This document shows positions 6,363 to 14,009 of a stretch of 20,549 bases of DNA, piece by piece. This stretch comes from CAZOKO01 sp964580455 (GTDB lineage: Bacteria; Desulfobacterota; WTBG01). The notes beneath the pieces are model-generated. The model saw only the letters and a list, made by a program, of their open reading frames with translations. It was not told where the DNA came from and ran no database searches. Made by a program: the position numbers and the translations under genes. Every line of letters begins with the position of its first letter. Positions within the stretch are counted from its first letter, which is position 1. The stretch spans positions 1 through 20,549 of the forward strand of contig CAZOKO010000044.1 in the NCBI GenBank assembly GCA_964580455.1. Direction: 5' to 3'.

Positions 6363-6887
6363 ATGAAAAAGTTGGATCAAGAAAGGCTTAAACTTATTAA
6401 ACTCCTGATTCTTGATGTTGATGGGGTACTGACCGACGGTAAAATCATATATAACGATAGAGGTGAAGAAATTAAGGCTTTCGACGTAAAAGACGGTCAT
6501 GGAATTAAGCTTCTGATGCGCTCTGGAATAGAGATAGCTCTTATCACTGGCAGGGAATCGGAGGTTGTTTTGCATCGAGCTCGGGATTTAGGTATTGAGC
6601 AAGTCTATCAAAAGGTGACCAACAAGATGGAGGTTTACGAAAAAATCCTCAACGATAAAAAGCTGGAAGGTGAAAATGTTGGGTTTGTAGGTGATGATCT
6701 TGTCGATATCCCGGTGCTTAAGAGGGTTGGTTTCTCCGCTGCCGTATTGGATGCAGTTTCGGAGGTAAAGGAAATAGCTGATTACATTGCCAGCAAAAAA
6801 GGGGGGGGGGGGGCGGGGAGGGAAATTTGCGAACTCTTATTAAAAGCCCAAAATAAATGGAAGGGGGTAACTGAGAGGTACCAGTAA
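6363..6887 (+). CDS. kdsC: Kdo-8-phosphate phosphatase (HAD superfamily)
   Basis: Removes phosphate from Kdo 8-phosphate to give Kdo, the step between KdsA and KdsB. The 174-residue protein is a cap-less HAD phosphatase: nucleophile Asp18 and acid/base Asp20 in DVDGVLTDG (18-26), the Thr motif ITGRES, and GDDLVD (110-115) for magnesium. The tail GGGGAGREICELLL (147-160) lines up without gaps with the KdsC consensus GGxGAxRExC. That tail is encoded by six A followed by thirteen G (6795-6813). The present tract keeps the frame, but one base more or less would truncate or change the last residues. The ATG at 6363 has GGAG four bases upstream. It lies between kdsA and lptC. Confidence 0.94.
   Translation: MKKLDQERLKLIKLLILDVDGVLTDGKIIYNDRGEEIKAFDVKDGHGIKLLMRSGIEIALITGRESEVVLHRARDLGIEQVYQKVTNKMEVYEKILNDKKLEGENVGFVGDDLVDIPVLKRVGFSAAVLDAVSEVKEIADYIASKKGGGGAGREICELLLKAQNKWKGVTERYQ
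6795..6813 (+). repeat. A6-G13 homopolymer tract inside kdsC
   Basis: Six A followed by thirteen G, by far the longest homopolymer seen in the window (next are G runs of seven or eight). It is in frame as read here (Lys-Lys-Gly-Gly-Gly-Gly-Ala). G runs of this length are prone to slippage during replication and also to sequencing error. Confidence 0.95.
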
Positions 6888-6959
6888 AATTGATATCAAG
6901 CACAATTGAAGATTAACTCTGAAAAGGCCAGAGGATGACAACTGCCGTTTGGAATTCTT

Positions 6960-7514
6960 ATGAAGAAAATAAAATTTATCCTGATAACAATTGCTTTGCT
7001 CACATTTATTCTTGTCATGGCAGCTCTGGTACGCAACTCCCTCATTCAACATGACTTCAGACAGCCGGATAATTTACCCCCTGAAGGGGTAGATATGCAA
7101 CTCGACAACGTGCACTATGAACAGACCGATCAGGATGCATCAAAGGAGTGGGAACTCAATGCAGAATCTGCTCAGTATTTTAAGGGTGAAAACAGGATTG
7201 TACTTCAATCAATAGAATTAACCTTTTTTTCCAAAGAAGGGAAGGCTTACAAACTGACTGCGGATAATGGAGAACTCTATACAGATTCGAAAGATGTTAG
7301 AGTGTCCGGGAATGTCTTTGCCTTAACGGAAGAAGGATATCAGGTGCAAACTGATTCCTTTCAGTATAATGCCGAAGAAAGTAAACTTTTTACAAATGAC
7401 AGGGTTACTCTTAAAAGCAAGGAACTGGATATGACCGGCAAGGGGATGGTAGTCGATTTGGAAAAGGAGAAGTTGTATATATTGGGGGAGGTTAAGGCAT
7501 TGGAGAAGAAATGA
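6960..7514 (+). CDS. lptC: LPS export inner-membrane protein LptC
   Basis: Links the inner-membrane LptB2FG transporter to the periplasmic LptA bridge and passes LPS on. The 184 residues have one N-terminal membrane helix (about 5-24) and a periplasmic beta-rich part with the repeating pattern of the LptC/LptA fold: LTADNGELYTDSKDVRVSGNVFA, then VQTDSFQYNAEESKLFTNDRVTLKS and MVVDLEKEKLYILGEVKAL. Length and fold match the family. The start ATG at 6960 has no strong ribosome site; an out-of-frame ATG at 6935 has a better one but opens only a short frame. Its TGA overlaps the ATG of the next gene (ATGA at 7511-7514), pointing to translational coupling with the lptA-like gene. Confidence 0.88.
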   Translation: MKKIKFILITIALLTFILVMAALVRNSLIQHDFRQPDNLPPEGVDMQLDNVHYEQTDQDASKEWELNAESAQYFKGENRIVLQSIELTFFSKEGKAYKLTADNGELYTDSKDVRVSGNVFALTEEGYQVQTDSFQYNAEESKLFTNDRVTLKSKELDMTGKGMVVDLEKEKLYILGEVKALEKK

Positions 7515-9172
7515 TCTTGAGATTTCTAATAGTTACAGGTATCATGGTAATAGCCCTTCCCTTAAGTGCCTCTTCTGCAGCAAATAAATGGGCAGCTCGG
7601 GTTGCAGTACTTCCCTTTGAGGTGTATAGTGGTGAAGGTACTGAGTACCTGGGGAATACCATCGCAAGGGAACTCTCTTCCCGGATAGCTACAGAGGGGC
7701 AGATTACAGTTGTGGATCAGGCAACCATTGAAAGTGCACTGGGTGGTGAGATGACACCCAACTTTAATGAGGACACTCTGAGAAGAATTTCCGAGAAACT
7801 GGGGGCTCATTTTTTGGTGCTGGGAAGTTTAACCAGGATTAGCAGGAATCTCAGTCTGGACGTTTATATATTTAATCCTTCAGGTACTCCTCCTTTCTCC
7901 AAAGATTTTTCAGAAGGTAGTGAACTCAATTCCCTTATCAGGGAGATGGCTGGGGAAATCAGAATCAAAGTTTCGTTGATAGCAAGTGCCCATCCTGAGC
8001 TTCAAAAACCAGAGTCGATAGAAGAGGCTGCCTTAGAAAAAACAGAAAAGGTAAAACTTGCCATGGATGTTCATCCATCTACTTCAACTACTGTTCAAAT
8101 GGAAGAAGGGGAATTAGTTGGTCAAGTATTGCCTGAAGGGCAGGTGAGAGAAGAAATCCTGGTGGAACAGATTCCAGAAGTTGAAGAAGAAGAAAGCAAA
8201 GAGATTATAGCTTCTGCGCTTCCCAAAACAGATCTTAAGCAAGTTGTAAAACAACCTGATGATGTCGTTAAAAAAGAAAGTAAAAAGAAATCAACTCCCT
8301 CTCCATTTACCTCTGATAGACCCATTAAAATTACCTCTGATAACCTGGAAGCTGACAATAAAAGAAATGAGGTGATTTTCAAAGGAAATGTAGCAGCCAA
8401 ACAAGGTGATATGGTCATTTTCTCAGATAAAATGAGAGTGAAGTACGAGACTAAAGGGGGCATAAGAAGGATTGAAGCCTTAGGCAATGTCAAAATGAAG
8501 CAGGAGGACAGGATTGCTACGGGTAAAAAGATTGTTTTCTACAACGCTGAGCAAAAAATAGTAATGACAGGCAGTCCCAGAATCTGGCAGGACGATAACC
8601 TTATTTCATGTGACAAAGTGACCGTTTTGTTAAAAGAGGACAAGATTTTATTTGAAGGGAAGGTCGATTCTACTCTCTATCCCGAGAGTGTAAAAGAGAG
8701 TAAGCAAGAAGGAAGTAAGCAGGTAGAAGCGATAGCCTCTCCATCTAAACCAGGGGAAAAGGAAAAGACAGCAGAGGGGAAAGAAGAATCTGCCGTTGGA
8801 GAAAAGGTATCTGTTAAGGGTGTCGGGAATGCCGAGAAAGAAACTATCCAAAAATTCATCTCAAACTGGAAATACTATTGGGAAAATAAGGAGCTTGAAA
8901 ACTACATGGGGTGTTATTCCAGAGAATTCACATCGAAGGGGATGAATTTTAATCAGTGGAAAACTTACAAAAAACGCCTTAATAATAGATATCATCAAAT
9001 TTCACTATCGTTTAATGAGCTTAGCATTGTTTTAGAGAATAATCAGACAATCGTCAGTTTTGAGCAGCATTACCGGTCCGACAGCTATTCTGACTATGGG
9101 ATGAAGTCGCTGATACTCAAAATGGAAAATGGGGATTGGAAGATCTTTGCTGAACAGTGGGATCCACTATGA
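7511..9172 (+). CDS. Three-domain periplasmic protein with an LptA/OstA domain
   Basis: At 553 residues this is about three times the size of a normal LptA. A signal peptide (1-24) is followed by an alpha/beta domain (about 29-160, from RVAVLPFEVYSGEG through LGAHFLVLGSLTR) resembling the TolB-N/CsgG/FlgO group. A Glu/Lys/Pro-rich linker (about 165-268) leads to an LptA/OstA domain (about 271-388, starting PIKITSDNLEADNKRNEVIF and containing VIFKGNVAAKQGDM). A second charged linker precedes an NTF2-like domain (about 440-553) with a Trp/Tyr-rich pattern like the C-terminal domain of Cds6. The place between lptC and lptB and the ATGA overlap with lptC argue that it is the working LptA, the LPS bridge. 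The roles of the outer domains are unknown. I see no frameshift or stop that would make the fusion an artefact. Confidence 0.85.
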   Translation: MILRFLIVTGIMVIALPLSASSAANKWAARVAVLPFEVYSGEGTEYLGNTIARELSSRIATEGQITVVDQATIESALGGEMTPNFNEDTLRRISEKLGAHFLVLGSLTRISRNLSLDVYIFNPSGTPPFSKDFSEGSELNSLIREMAGEIRIKVSLIASAHPELQKPESIEEAALEKTEKVKLAMDVHPSTSTTVQMEEGELVGQVLPEGQVREEILVEQIPEVEEEESKEIIASALPKTDLKQVVKQPDDVVKKESKKKSTPSPFTSDRPIKITSDNLEADNKRNEVIFKGNVAAKQGDMVIFSDKMRVKYETKGGIRRIEALGNVKMKQEDRIATGKKIVFYNAEQKIVMTGSPRIWQDDNLISCDKVTVLLKEDKILFEGKVDSTLYPESVKESKQEGSKQVEAIASPSKPGEKEKTAEGKEESAVGEKVSVKGVGNAEKETIQKFISNWKYYWENKELENYMGCYSREFTSKGMNFNQWKTYKKRLNNRYHQISLSFNELSIVLENNQTIVSFEQHYRSDSYSDYGMKSLILKMENGDWKIFAEQWDPL

Positions 9173-9298
9173 TGACATCTTGGGAATGCTACAACTTATG
9201 AATAAAGTGATTTCTAGTGATTATTAAACTTGCCTCGCTCATGGAATGTCAAGTTCACCTCTTTATATTAAAAAGGAGTGGTTATAAAACCAGGAAAA

Positions 9299-10021
9299 AT
9301 GCAAAGGCTTGAGATAAAGGGGCTTGATAAATCCTTTGGCAATAGAAAGGTAGTTGATAATCTGAGCCTGGAGCTGGAAGCAGGAGAGGTTGTGGGTTTG
9401 CTGGGTCCCAATGGTGCCGGCAAGACAACTACTTTTTATATGATTGCCGGCCTGTATAAGCCAGATGCAGGGAAAGTTTACTTTAACGGGGAAGACATTA
9501 CTGAATATCCCATGTATTTGAGAGCCCGTAAAGGAATTACCTACCTTCCCCAAGAAACGTCTGTATTCAGAAAGTTGACCGTAGAAGAAAATGTTTTAGC
9601 TATTCTGCAAACGCTCGATATAAGCAAAGATGAAATGGAGGAGAGGTTAGACAAGCTTTTAAAAGATCTTGGAATCTCATCCCTTGCAAATAGTAAAGCC
9701 TATGTTCTCTCAGGTGGAGAAAGGCGAAGGCTGGAGATTACGCGGGCACTTGTTACCTCGCCTTTCTTCCTGCTGTTTGATGAACCTTTTACAGGTATTG
9801 ATCCTATTGCTGTCAGTGATATCCAGAATATTATTAAACAGCTGCGCCAGAGGGACATCGGTGTTTTGATCTCCGACCATAATGTGAGGGAAACCCTGGG
9901 AGTATGTGACAGGGCATACATAATATCTCAGGGCAGAATCTTAGAGCATGGTAATGCACAGGACATTATTGAGAGTCCCAGGGCCAGGGAGGTCTATCTA
10001 GGAGAAAGTTTTCGCATATGA
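9299..10021 (+). CDS. lptB: LPS export ABC transporter ATPase LptB
   Basis: Cytosolic ATPase that powers LPS extraction by LptFG. From the ATG at 9299 the protein is 240 residues with every ABC motif in order: Walker A GPNGAGKT (36-43), Q-loop YLPQE, signature LSGGE (137-141), Walker B LLFDE ending at Glu162, and switch His194. These positions are one lower than in E. coli LptB (Glu163, His195). A GTG at 9278 is in frame, but it overlaps the AAAAGGAG ribosome site itself, and the extra seven residues do not fit the family start. I therefore prefer 9299, which has AGGA three bases upstream. lptF and lptG are not in the window. Confidence 0.97.
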   Translation: MQRLEIKGLDKSFGNRKVVDNLSLELEAGEVVGLLGPNGAGKTTTFYMIAGLYKPDAGKVYFNGEDITEYPMYLRARKGITYLPQETSVFRKLTVEENVLAILQTLDISKDEMEERLDKLLKDLGISSLANSKAYVLSGGERRRLEITRALVTSPFFLLFDEPFTGIDPIAVSDIQNIIKQLRQRDIGVLISDHNVRETLGVCDRAYIISQGRILEHGNAQDIIESPRAREVYLGESFRI

Positions 10022-10047
10022 GACATTTAAAATCCTGACCGGTAAAT

Positions 10048-10063
10048 CCCCGCGTAGTCGGGG
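10048..10063 (+). other. Short GC hairpin upstream of hpf
   Basis: CCCCG (10048-10052) pairs with CGGGG (10059-10063) over a six-base loop, in the 68-base lptB-hpf gap. No T tract follows. It could be an mRNA stability or processing element. Confidence 0.3.
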
Positions 10064-10089
10064 TAAAATTAAATTGGGAGGATGCACAG

Positions 10090-10635
10090 ATGGGAGATAT
10101 TTCAATCACTTTCAGACATTTAGAAGCAACTGACTCATTGAGAGAATATGTGATAGATAAATTATCCAGAGCGAAAAAGCATTTTGGTGATCGCAATGAG
10201 ATCAATGTAGTTCTCTCTTCAGAGAAGCACAGATATACAGCAGAAATTATGCTCAAAGCTGATAGGATAACCGCTAATGCAAAGGAAGAAACGGACGATA
10301 TGTATTCTGCCATTGATTTGGCAGTTGGCAAGGTAGATAGGCAAATGAAAAAGCATAAAGAGAAACTAAAGAAGCATACAGTCAACAACCCCCCTCTTCA
10401 AGCGACCATCCGCAACAATGTGCTGACTTCAGAAAGTGCAGGAGAAAATAAGCAACCCAGAATCATCAAGACCGAAAACGTCTTTGTTAAACCGATGTCT
10501 TTAGAAGAAGCCGTCGAGCAGTTAAATTTATCAAACAGTGATTTTTTAGTGTTTATTAATGACTCCACAGGGAAAGTCAATGTTATCTATTATAGGAAGG
10601 ACGGTGATTATGGACTTATTGAACCTGAAGCATAA
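10090..10635 (+). CDS. hpf: Ribosome hibernation promoting factor, long form
   Basis: Binds the 30S decoding site and, in long form, dimerises ribosomes into 100S particles in slow growth. The 181 residues have the N-terminal beta-alpha fold (1-95: ISITFRHLEATDSLREYV, AKKHFGD, ADRITANAKEETDDMYSAID) that blocks the mRNA/tRNA channel. A charged linker follows, then the C-terminal dimerisation domain (about 127-181: VFVKPMSLEEAVEQLNLSNSDFLVFIND, then VNVIYYRKDGDYGLIEP). Both domains make it the long type. GGGAGG lies just before the ATG at 10090. In many Gram-negative genomes rpoN sits between lptB and hpf; here only 68 bases separate them. Confidence 0.97.
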   Translation: MGDISITFRHLEATDSLREYVIDKLSRAKKHFGDRNEINVVLSSEKHRYTAEIMLKADRITANAKEETDDMYSAIDLAVGKVDRQMKKHKEKLKKHTVNNPPLQATIRNNVLTSESAGENKQPRIIKTENVFVKPMSLEEAVEQLNLSNSDFLVFINDSTGKVNVIYYRKDGDYGLIEPEA

Positions 10636-10659
10636 AACCACTCTAACAAAAGAAAGCCT

Positions 10660-11121
10660 ATGAAAATTACTGATATTTTAGACGATAAATTAGTCCTGGC
10701 AGACCTGAACTCCAAAACTAAAAAAAACGTTTTAGAGGAACTGGTTTCGCACCTTGCCCAGTATGCAGATAAGGTCGACAAAGAAGAGCTTCTGAAAGTT
10801 CTTCTAGAGAGGGAAAAGCTGGGCAGCACGGGGATCAATGATGGGATAGCAGTTCCTCACGGGAAGTTAAAAAATATTGATAAGCTGTTAGCAGTCTTTG
10901 GGAGAAGCAGGGAGGGTGTGGATTTTGGCGCCCTGGATAATAAGCCGAGTCATCTCTTTTTTCTCCTGGTAGCACCTGAAAGCTCTGCAGGAACTCATCT
11001 GAAGGCACTGGCCAGAATCTCTCGCATAGCACAAAATGAGACTTTCAGGGAAAGGTGTATGAAAACAAAAACCAAAGAAGATCTTTTTAAGCTTATTGTA
11101 GAAGAGGATGAGAAATATTAA
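10660..11121 (+). CDS. ptsN: Nitrogen-PTS EIIA protein (PtsN)
   Basis: Phosphoryl-accepting regulatory protein of the Nitrogen PTS, a signalling chain rather than a sugar importer. The 153 residues show the EIIA-fructose/Ntr fold with the phosphorylated histidine His67 in GIAVPHGK (matching His73 in E. coli). An upstream segment LEREKLGSTGINDG and later FFLLVAPESSAGTHLKALARI also fit the family. It follows hpf by 24 bases and precedes rapZ, the classic neighbours. The partners EI-Ntr and HPr-type NPr are not in this window, so the phosphate source must lie elsewhere. All key residues are present. Confidence 0.96.
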   Translation: MKITDILDDKLVLADLNSKTKKNVLEELVSHLAQYADKVDKEELLKVLLEREKLGSTGINDGIAVPHGKLKNIDKLLAVFGRSREGVDFGALDNKPSHLFFLLVAPESSAGTHLKALARISRIAQNETFRERCMKTKTKEDLFKLIVEEDEKY

Positions 11122-11258
11122 GGGTACTGCTTACACAAAATCTTTTTCTGTGAGGGATTCAATCGTTTTTACGTGAAGAAAACTCTCCTTTTGAATCTAT
11201 TCTGTGTCAATTATCTTCCCTTTCTCACTTCCTTAGTGATGTTTACAGGATTGGTGTA

Positions 11259-12125
11259 ATGCAAGAAATAAAGATCGTAATCATCACGGGGTTATCCGGT
11301 TCAGGTAAGAGTACAGCTATACGTGCTCTGGAAGACCTTGGTTTCTTTTGCGTGGATAACCTGCCGCCTGTCTTACTGCCGAAATTCATAGAACTCTGCA
11401 AGGTTTCTTCTGGCGAATTTTCCAGGGTCGCGATGGTGATGGATGTAAGGGAGAGGGCTTTCTTAAAAGAATACCCTGGTATCTTCAAGGAACTCGGGGA
11501 GAAGGGACAAGAGATCAAAATCTTGTTTTTAGAATCCAGCGATGAGGTGCTGGTAAGGCGTTTTAAAGAGACCAGACGTCAACACCCGCTTGCAAAAAAG
11601 GGATCGGTAATAGACGGCATAAATGAAGAACGGGATAAGCTGTCAGACCTGAGAATGATTGCCAGCGAGATTATTGATTCCTCAAGTTTCACTATTCATC
11701 AGTTAAGAGAACTGATTATTCAGATCTTTTCCAGGTTCCCTCATGAGAGAAGAATTACCACAATACTTACTTCATTTGGATACAAGTTTGGCATACCCTA
11801 TGATGTGGATCTGGTGATGGATGTTAGATTTTTACCAAACCCTTTCTTTGTCAGTGAACTTCGGAATTTTACTGGGAATGATGAAAGAGTTTACAATTAT
11901 GTGATGAAAAATGAGATCGCAGAAAGTTTTCAAAAAAAGTTTTTTAATTTAATCAGTTTTTTAATCCCTCATTATGAAAAGGAGGGGAAGACATACCTGA
12001 ATATCGGTGTAGGATGTACTGGTGGTCAACACCGATCGGTTGCAGTAATCAATAGTTTAGAGAAATTTCTCTCGAAAAAGAAGTATCAAATAAGAGTAAT
12101 CCATAGAGACCTTGGGAAAACCTGA
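11259..12125 (+). CDS. rapZ: RNase adapter / P-loop nucleotide-binding protein RapZ
   Basis: A 288-residue RapZ/YvcJ family protein. The N-terminal kinase-like domain has Walker A GLSGSGKS (11-18) followed by the invariant CVDNLPP segment and a DVR motif. The C-terminal domain carries GCTGGQHRS (252-260), the family hallmark. In E. coli, RapZ guides RNase E to the sRNA GlmZ and controls glucosamine 6-phosphate supply for the envelope; outside enterobacteria its target is generally unknown, and no GlmZ-like RNA is seen here. It lies 137 bases after ptsN, a gap with no clear terminator. A link with envelope synthesis fits its position behind the LPS genes, but that is inference. Confidence 0.97.
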   Translation: MQEIKIVIITGLSGSGKSTAIRALEDLGFFCVDNLPPVLLPKFIELCKVSSGEFSRVAMVMDVRERAFLKEYPGIFKELGEKGQEIKILFLESSDEVLVRRFKETRRQHPLAKKGSVIDGINEERDKLSDLRMIASEIIDSSSFTIHQLRELIIQIFSRFPHERRITTILTSFGYKFGIPYDVDLVMDVRFLPNPFFVSELRNFTGNDERVYNYVMKNEIAESFQKKFFNLISFLIPHYEKEGKTYLNIGVGCTGGQHRSVAVINSLEKFLSKKKYQIRVIHRDLGKT

Positions 12126-12146
12126 TTTTTTGAAAGGAGTGTTCTT

Positions 12147-12554
12147 ATGGTGGGAGTTGTCATTGTCGCTCACTTGCAGCTGGCAGATGAATTGTTTAAA
12201 GCTGCTGAGATTATTTACAGTAGTAAGCTCGATAATTTTAAAGCTGTTTCCATAAATCTTAATGATGCTCCGGATCAGGCAAGGGAGAAAGTGCTGGCTG
12301 CTGTTAAAAGCATGGACACAGGTGATGGAGTTTTAATCCTGGTCGATATGTTCGGTGGCACACCTTCTAACCTCAGCTTATCCTTGCTTGACAAGGGAAA
12401 AACTGAAATAGTTACGGGGGTTAATCTTCCCATGATCGTTGAAGCTGCGAGCAACAGCAAGAATTTACCATTAAATAAATTGGTGAACATCCTCATATCT
12501 AGTGGTCAGGAAGGGATTCGCTCAGCCGGTAAAATCTTAGAAAAAAAACTGTAG
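12147..12554 (+). CDS. PTS EIIA component, mannose family
   Basis: A 135-residue stand-alone EIIA-Man domain. His9 in VVIVAHLQLA is the expected phosphorylation site, and VDMFGGTPSNLSL is the conserved signature. The usual glycine after the histidine is leucine here (HLQL instead of HGxL). No EIIB, EIIC or EIID follows, so this is probably a regulatory phosphocarrier, as found behind rapZ in many Desulfobacterota-like genomes, not part of a mannose importer. AAAGGAG lies before the ATG at 12147. Spacing to rapZ is 21 bases and to the next gene 18, consistent with one operon. Confidence 0.9.
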   Translation: MVGVVIVAHLQLADELFKAAEIIYSSKLDNFKAVSINLNDAPDQAREKVLAAVKSMDTGDGVLILVDMFGGTPSNLSLSLLDKGKTEIVTGVNLPMIVEAASNSKNLPLNKLVNILISSGQEGIRSAGKILEKKL

Positions 12555-12572
12555 AGAAATAGGGATCTTGAT

Positions 12573-13115
12573 GTGTATCAGAAGAGTCACTGTTCACCTC
12601 CTGGAATATACTTTAAAATTGATGAGATGACGCCGGATGATCTAAAGGAGGTTTTAGAGATTGAACAGATTTCATTTCCCACCCCCTGGTCAGAAAACAT
12701 CTTCCTGAGTGAACTTTACTCTGAGCTCTCAAGGATTTTCCTTGCAAAATCTGGTCTCCTGGAAAAACAAAAAATTCTGGGCTACATCTGTATTTGGCTT
12801 GTCAAGGGGGAAGTTCACATTTTAAATCTTGCTTGCCACTCTGATTTTAAAAGGCATGGAATTGCAACAAGTTTATTAGTACACAGTTTGTTTTTTTCTT
12901 TTCAGAAAGGTGTGAGGAAGGCCTTCTTAGAAGTACGGACTTCCAATAAGGAAGCGCTGTCTCTCTACAGACAATATGGGTTTAAGCCTATAGGGATTAG
13001 AAAAGGATACTACTCTGATACCAAAGAAGATGCTGTCGTTATGGTATTAGAAATGGAATCGAGATCATTTTTAAAGGAATTGTTTTATAAGTCTCCGATG
13101 ACTGGTAGAGAGTGA
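12573..13115 (+). CDS. rimI: GNAT acetyltransferase, RimI-like
   Basis: A 180-residue GNAT protein. It opens with MTPDDLKEVLEIEQISFPTP and PWS, the usual RimI beginning, then VHILNLACHSDFKRHGIATSLL, the acetyl-CoA pyrophosphate loop (KRHGIA), and EVRTSNKEALSLYRQYGFKPIGIRKGYY, also diagnostic of RimI. RimI of E. coli acetylates the N-terminus of ribosomal protein S18; relatives can act on other proteins, so the substrate is not certain. I take GTG 12573, eight bases after AGGG; the ATG at 12627 is an alternative that matches the shorter family start better. The C-terminus extends about 15 residues beyond the common core. The stop is three bases before the pyrK ATG. Confidence 0.88.
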   Translation: MYQKSHCSPPGIYFKIDEMTPDDLKEVLEIEQISFPTPWSENIFLSELYSELSRIFLAKSGLLEKQKILGYICIWLVKGEVHILNLACHSDFKRHGIATSLLVHSLFFSFQKGVRKAFLEVRTSNKEALSLYRQYGFKPIGIRKGYYSDTKEDAVVMVLEMESRSFLKELFYKSPMTGRE

Positions 13116-13118
13116 TAG

Positions 13119-13964
13119 ATGTCGAGCATTATTTTCAATCAAAAAATTTCCTCAGACTATTATAGAATGAGGATTCTTTGTCCTAAAATAGCTTCCCGGG
13201 CAAAAGCAGGTCAATTCATTATGCTGAGGGCAAGCAAGCTCTTTGACCCTTTACTGCGTCGCCCTTTCGGAATTCATAGATTATGTCATGAGAAGGATAA
13301 GTATACACTTAAAAGCAGCCCCTCCTGTATTGAAATTCTTTATAAAGTTGTCGGAAAAGGAACGCTCATCCTCTCCGCAAAAAAAAAGGATGAGGAGATT
13401 GATTTGATAGGTCCCCTGGGTAATGGTTTTTATTTAAGGCAAAATATTGAAACAGCTGTCTTAGTGGCAGGTGGAATTGGTGTTGCTCCCCTCTTCTCTT
13501 TAGCTCAGACACTAAAGGGGATTAAAGGTAAGTCCACTTTCAGAACTGAGCTCATCGTTTTTATCGGTGGGGAAAAAAAGGAGGATATCCTTTGCCTTAA
13601 CGACTTTAAGAAAGTAGGGGCAAAGGTAATAATCAGTACAGAGGATGGGAGTTCAGGCACCAAGGGACTGGTTACGGATCTGCTTGTAAACTTTTTAAGT
13701 GATTACCCCCCTTTAAAGACCCGCAACCTTAAGTTTTTTGGCTGTGGACCTTTGCCCATGCTTAGGACCTTATCAGAAATTGCTCTTTCCCGGGATGTAC
13801 CCTGTCAGATTTCATTTGAAAGCAGGATGGCTTGTGGAGTAGGGGCATGTCAGGGGTGCACTGTTACAACAGGAATCAGCAAAAAAGGAGTTGGAGAAAT
13901 CCTTTATCAAAGGGTTTGTAAGGAAGGTCCTGTTTTTGATAGTACTTCCATCCTATGGGATTAA
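13119..13964 (+). CDS. pyrK: Dihydroorotate dehydrogenase B, electron-transfer subunit
   Basis: Passes electrons from the class 1B dihydroorotate dehydrogenase to NAD+. The 281 residues form a ferredoxin-reductase-like protein: FAD-binding LLRRPFGIH, NAD-binding VLVAGGIGVAPLFSLAQ, and GCGPLPML. A C-terminal 2Fe-2S site has Cys239, Cys244 and Cys247 (CGVGACQGC) with Cys267 in QRVCKEGP. All four cluster ligands are present. It is immediately upstream of pyrD, its partner, with a 45-base gap. The ATG at 13119 follows the rimI stop by three bases. Confidence 0.95.
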   Translation: MSSIIFNQKISSDYYRMRILCPKIASRAKAGQFIMLRASKLFDPLLRRPFGIHRLCHEKDKYTLKSSPSCIEILYKVVGKGTLILSAKKKDEEIDLIGPLGNGFYLRQNIETAVLVAGGIGVAPLFSLAQTLKGIKGKSTFRTELIVFIGGEKKEDILCLNDFKKVGAKVIISTEDGSSGTKGLVTDLLVNFLSDYPPLKTRNLKFFGCGPLPMLRTLSEIALSRDVPCQISFESRMACGVGACQGCTVTTGISKKGVGEILYQRVCKEGPVFDSTSILWD

Positions 13965-14009
13965 AAGAACATTTTCTAAAACAAAAAGCACCCCCTAAAC
14001 TTTTTAACT

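Noticed and set aside
8122..8493. Minus-strand 123-codon frame in the LptA fusion gene
   Set aside because: Ser/Leu-rich antisense shadow of the charged linker and LptA domain.
7511..9172. The LptA fusion as an assembly or frameshift artefact joining separate genes
   Set aside because: One continuous frame with natural linkers, only one signal peptide, and no internal ribosome site with a start at the domain borders that I can see.
9966..10388. Minus-strand 140-codon frame across lptB end and hpf
   Set aside because: Shadow of two real genes, without start signals.
12571..12630. ATG 12571 as a start for rimI
   Set aside because: It lies in another frame and soon reaches a stop; GTG 12573 or ATG 12627 fit the protein.
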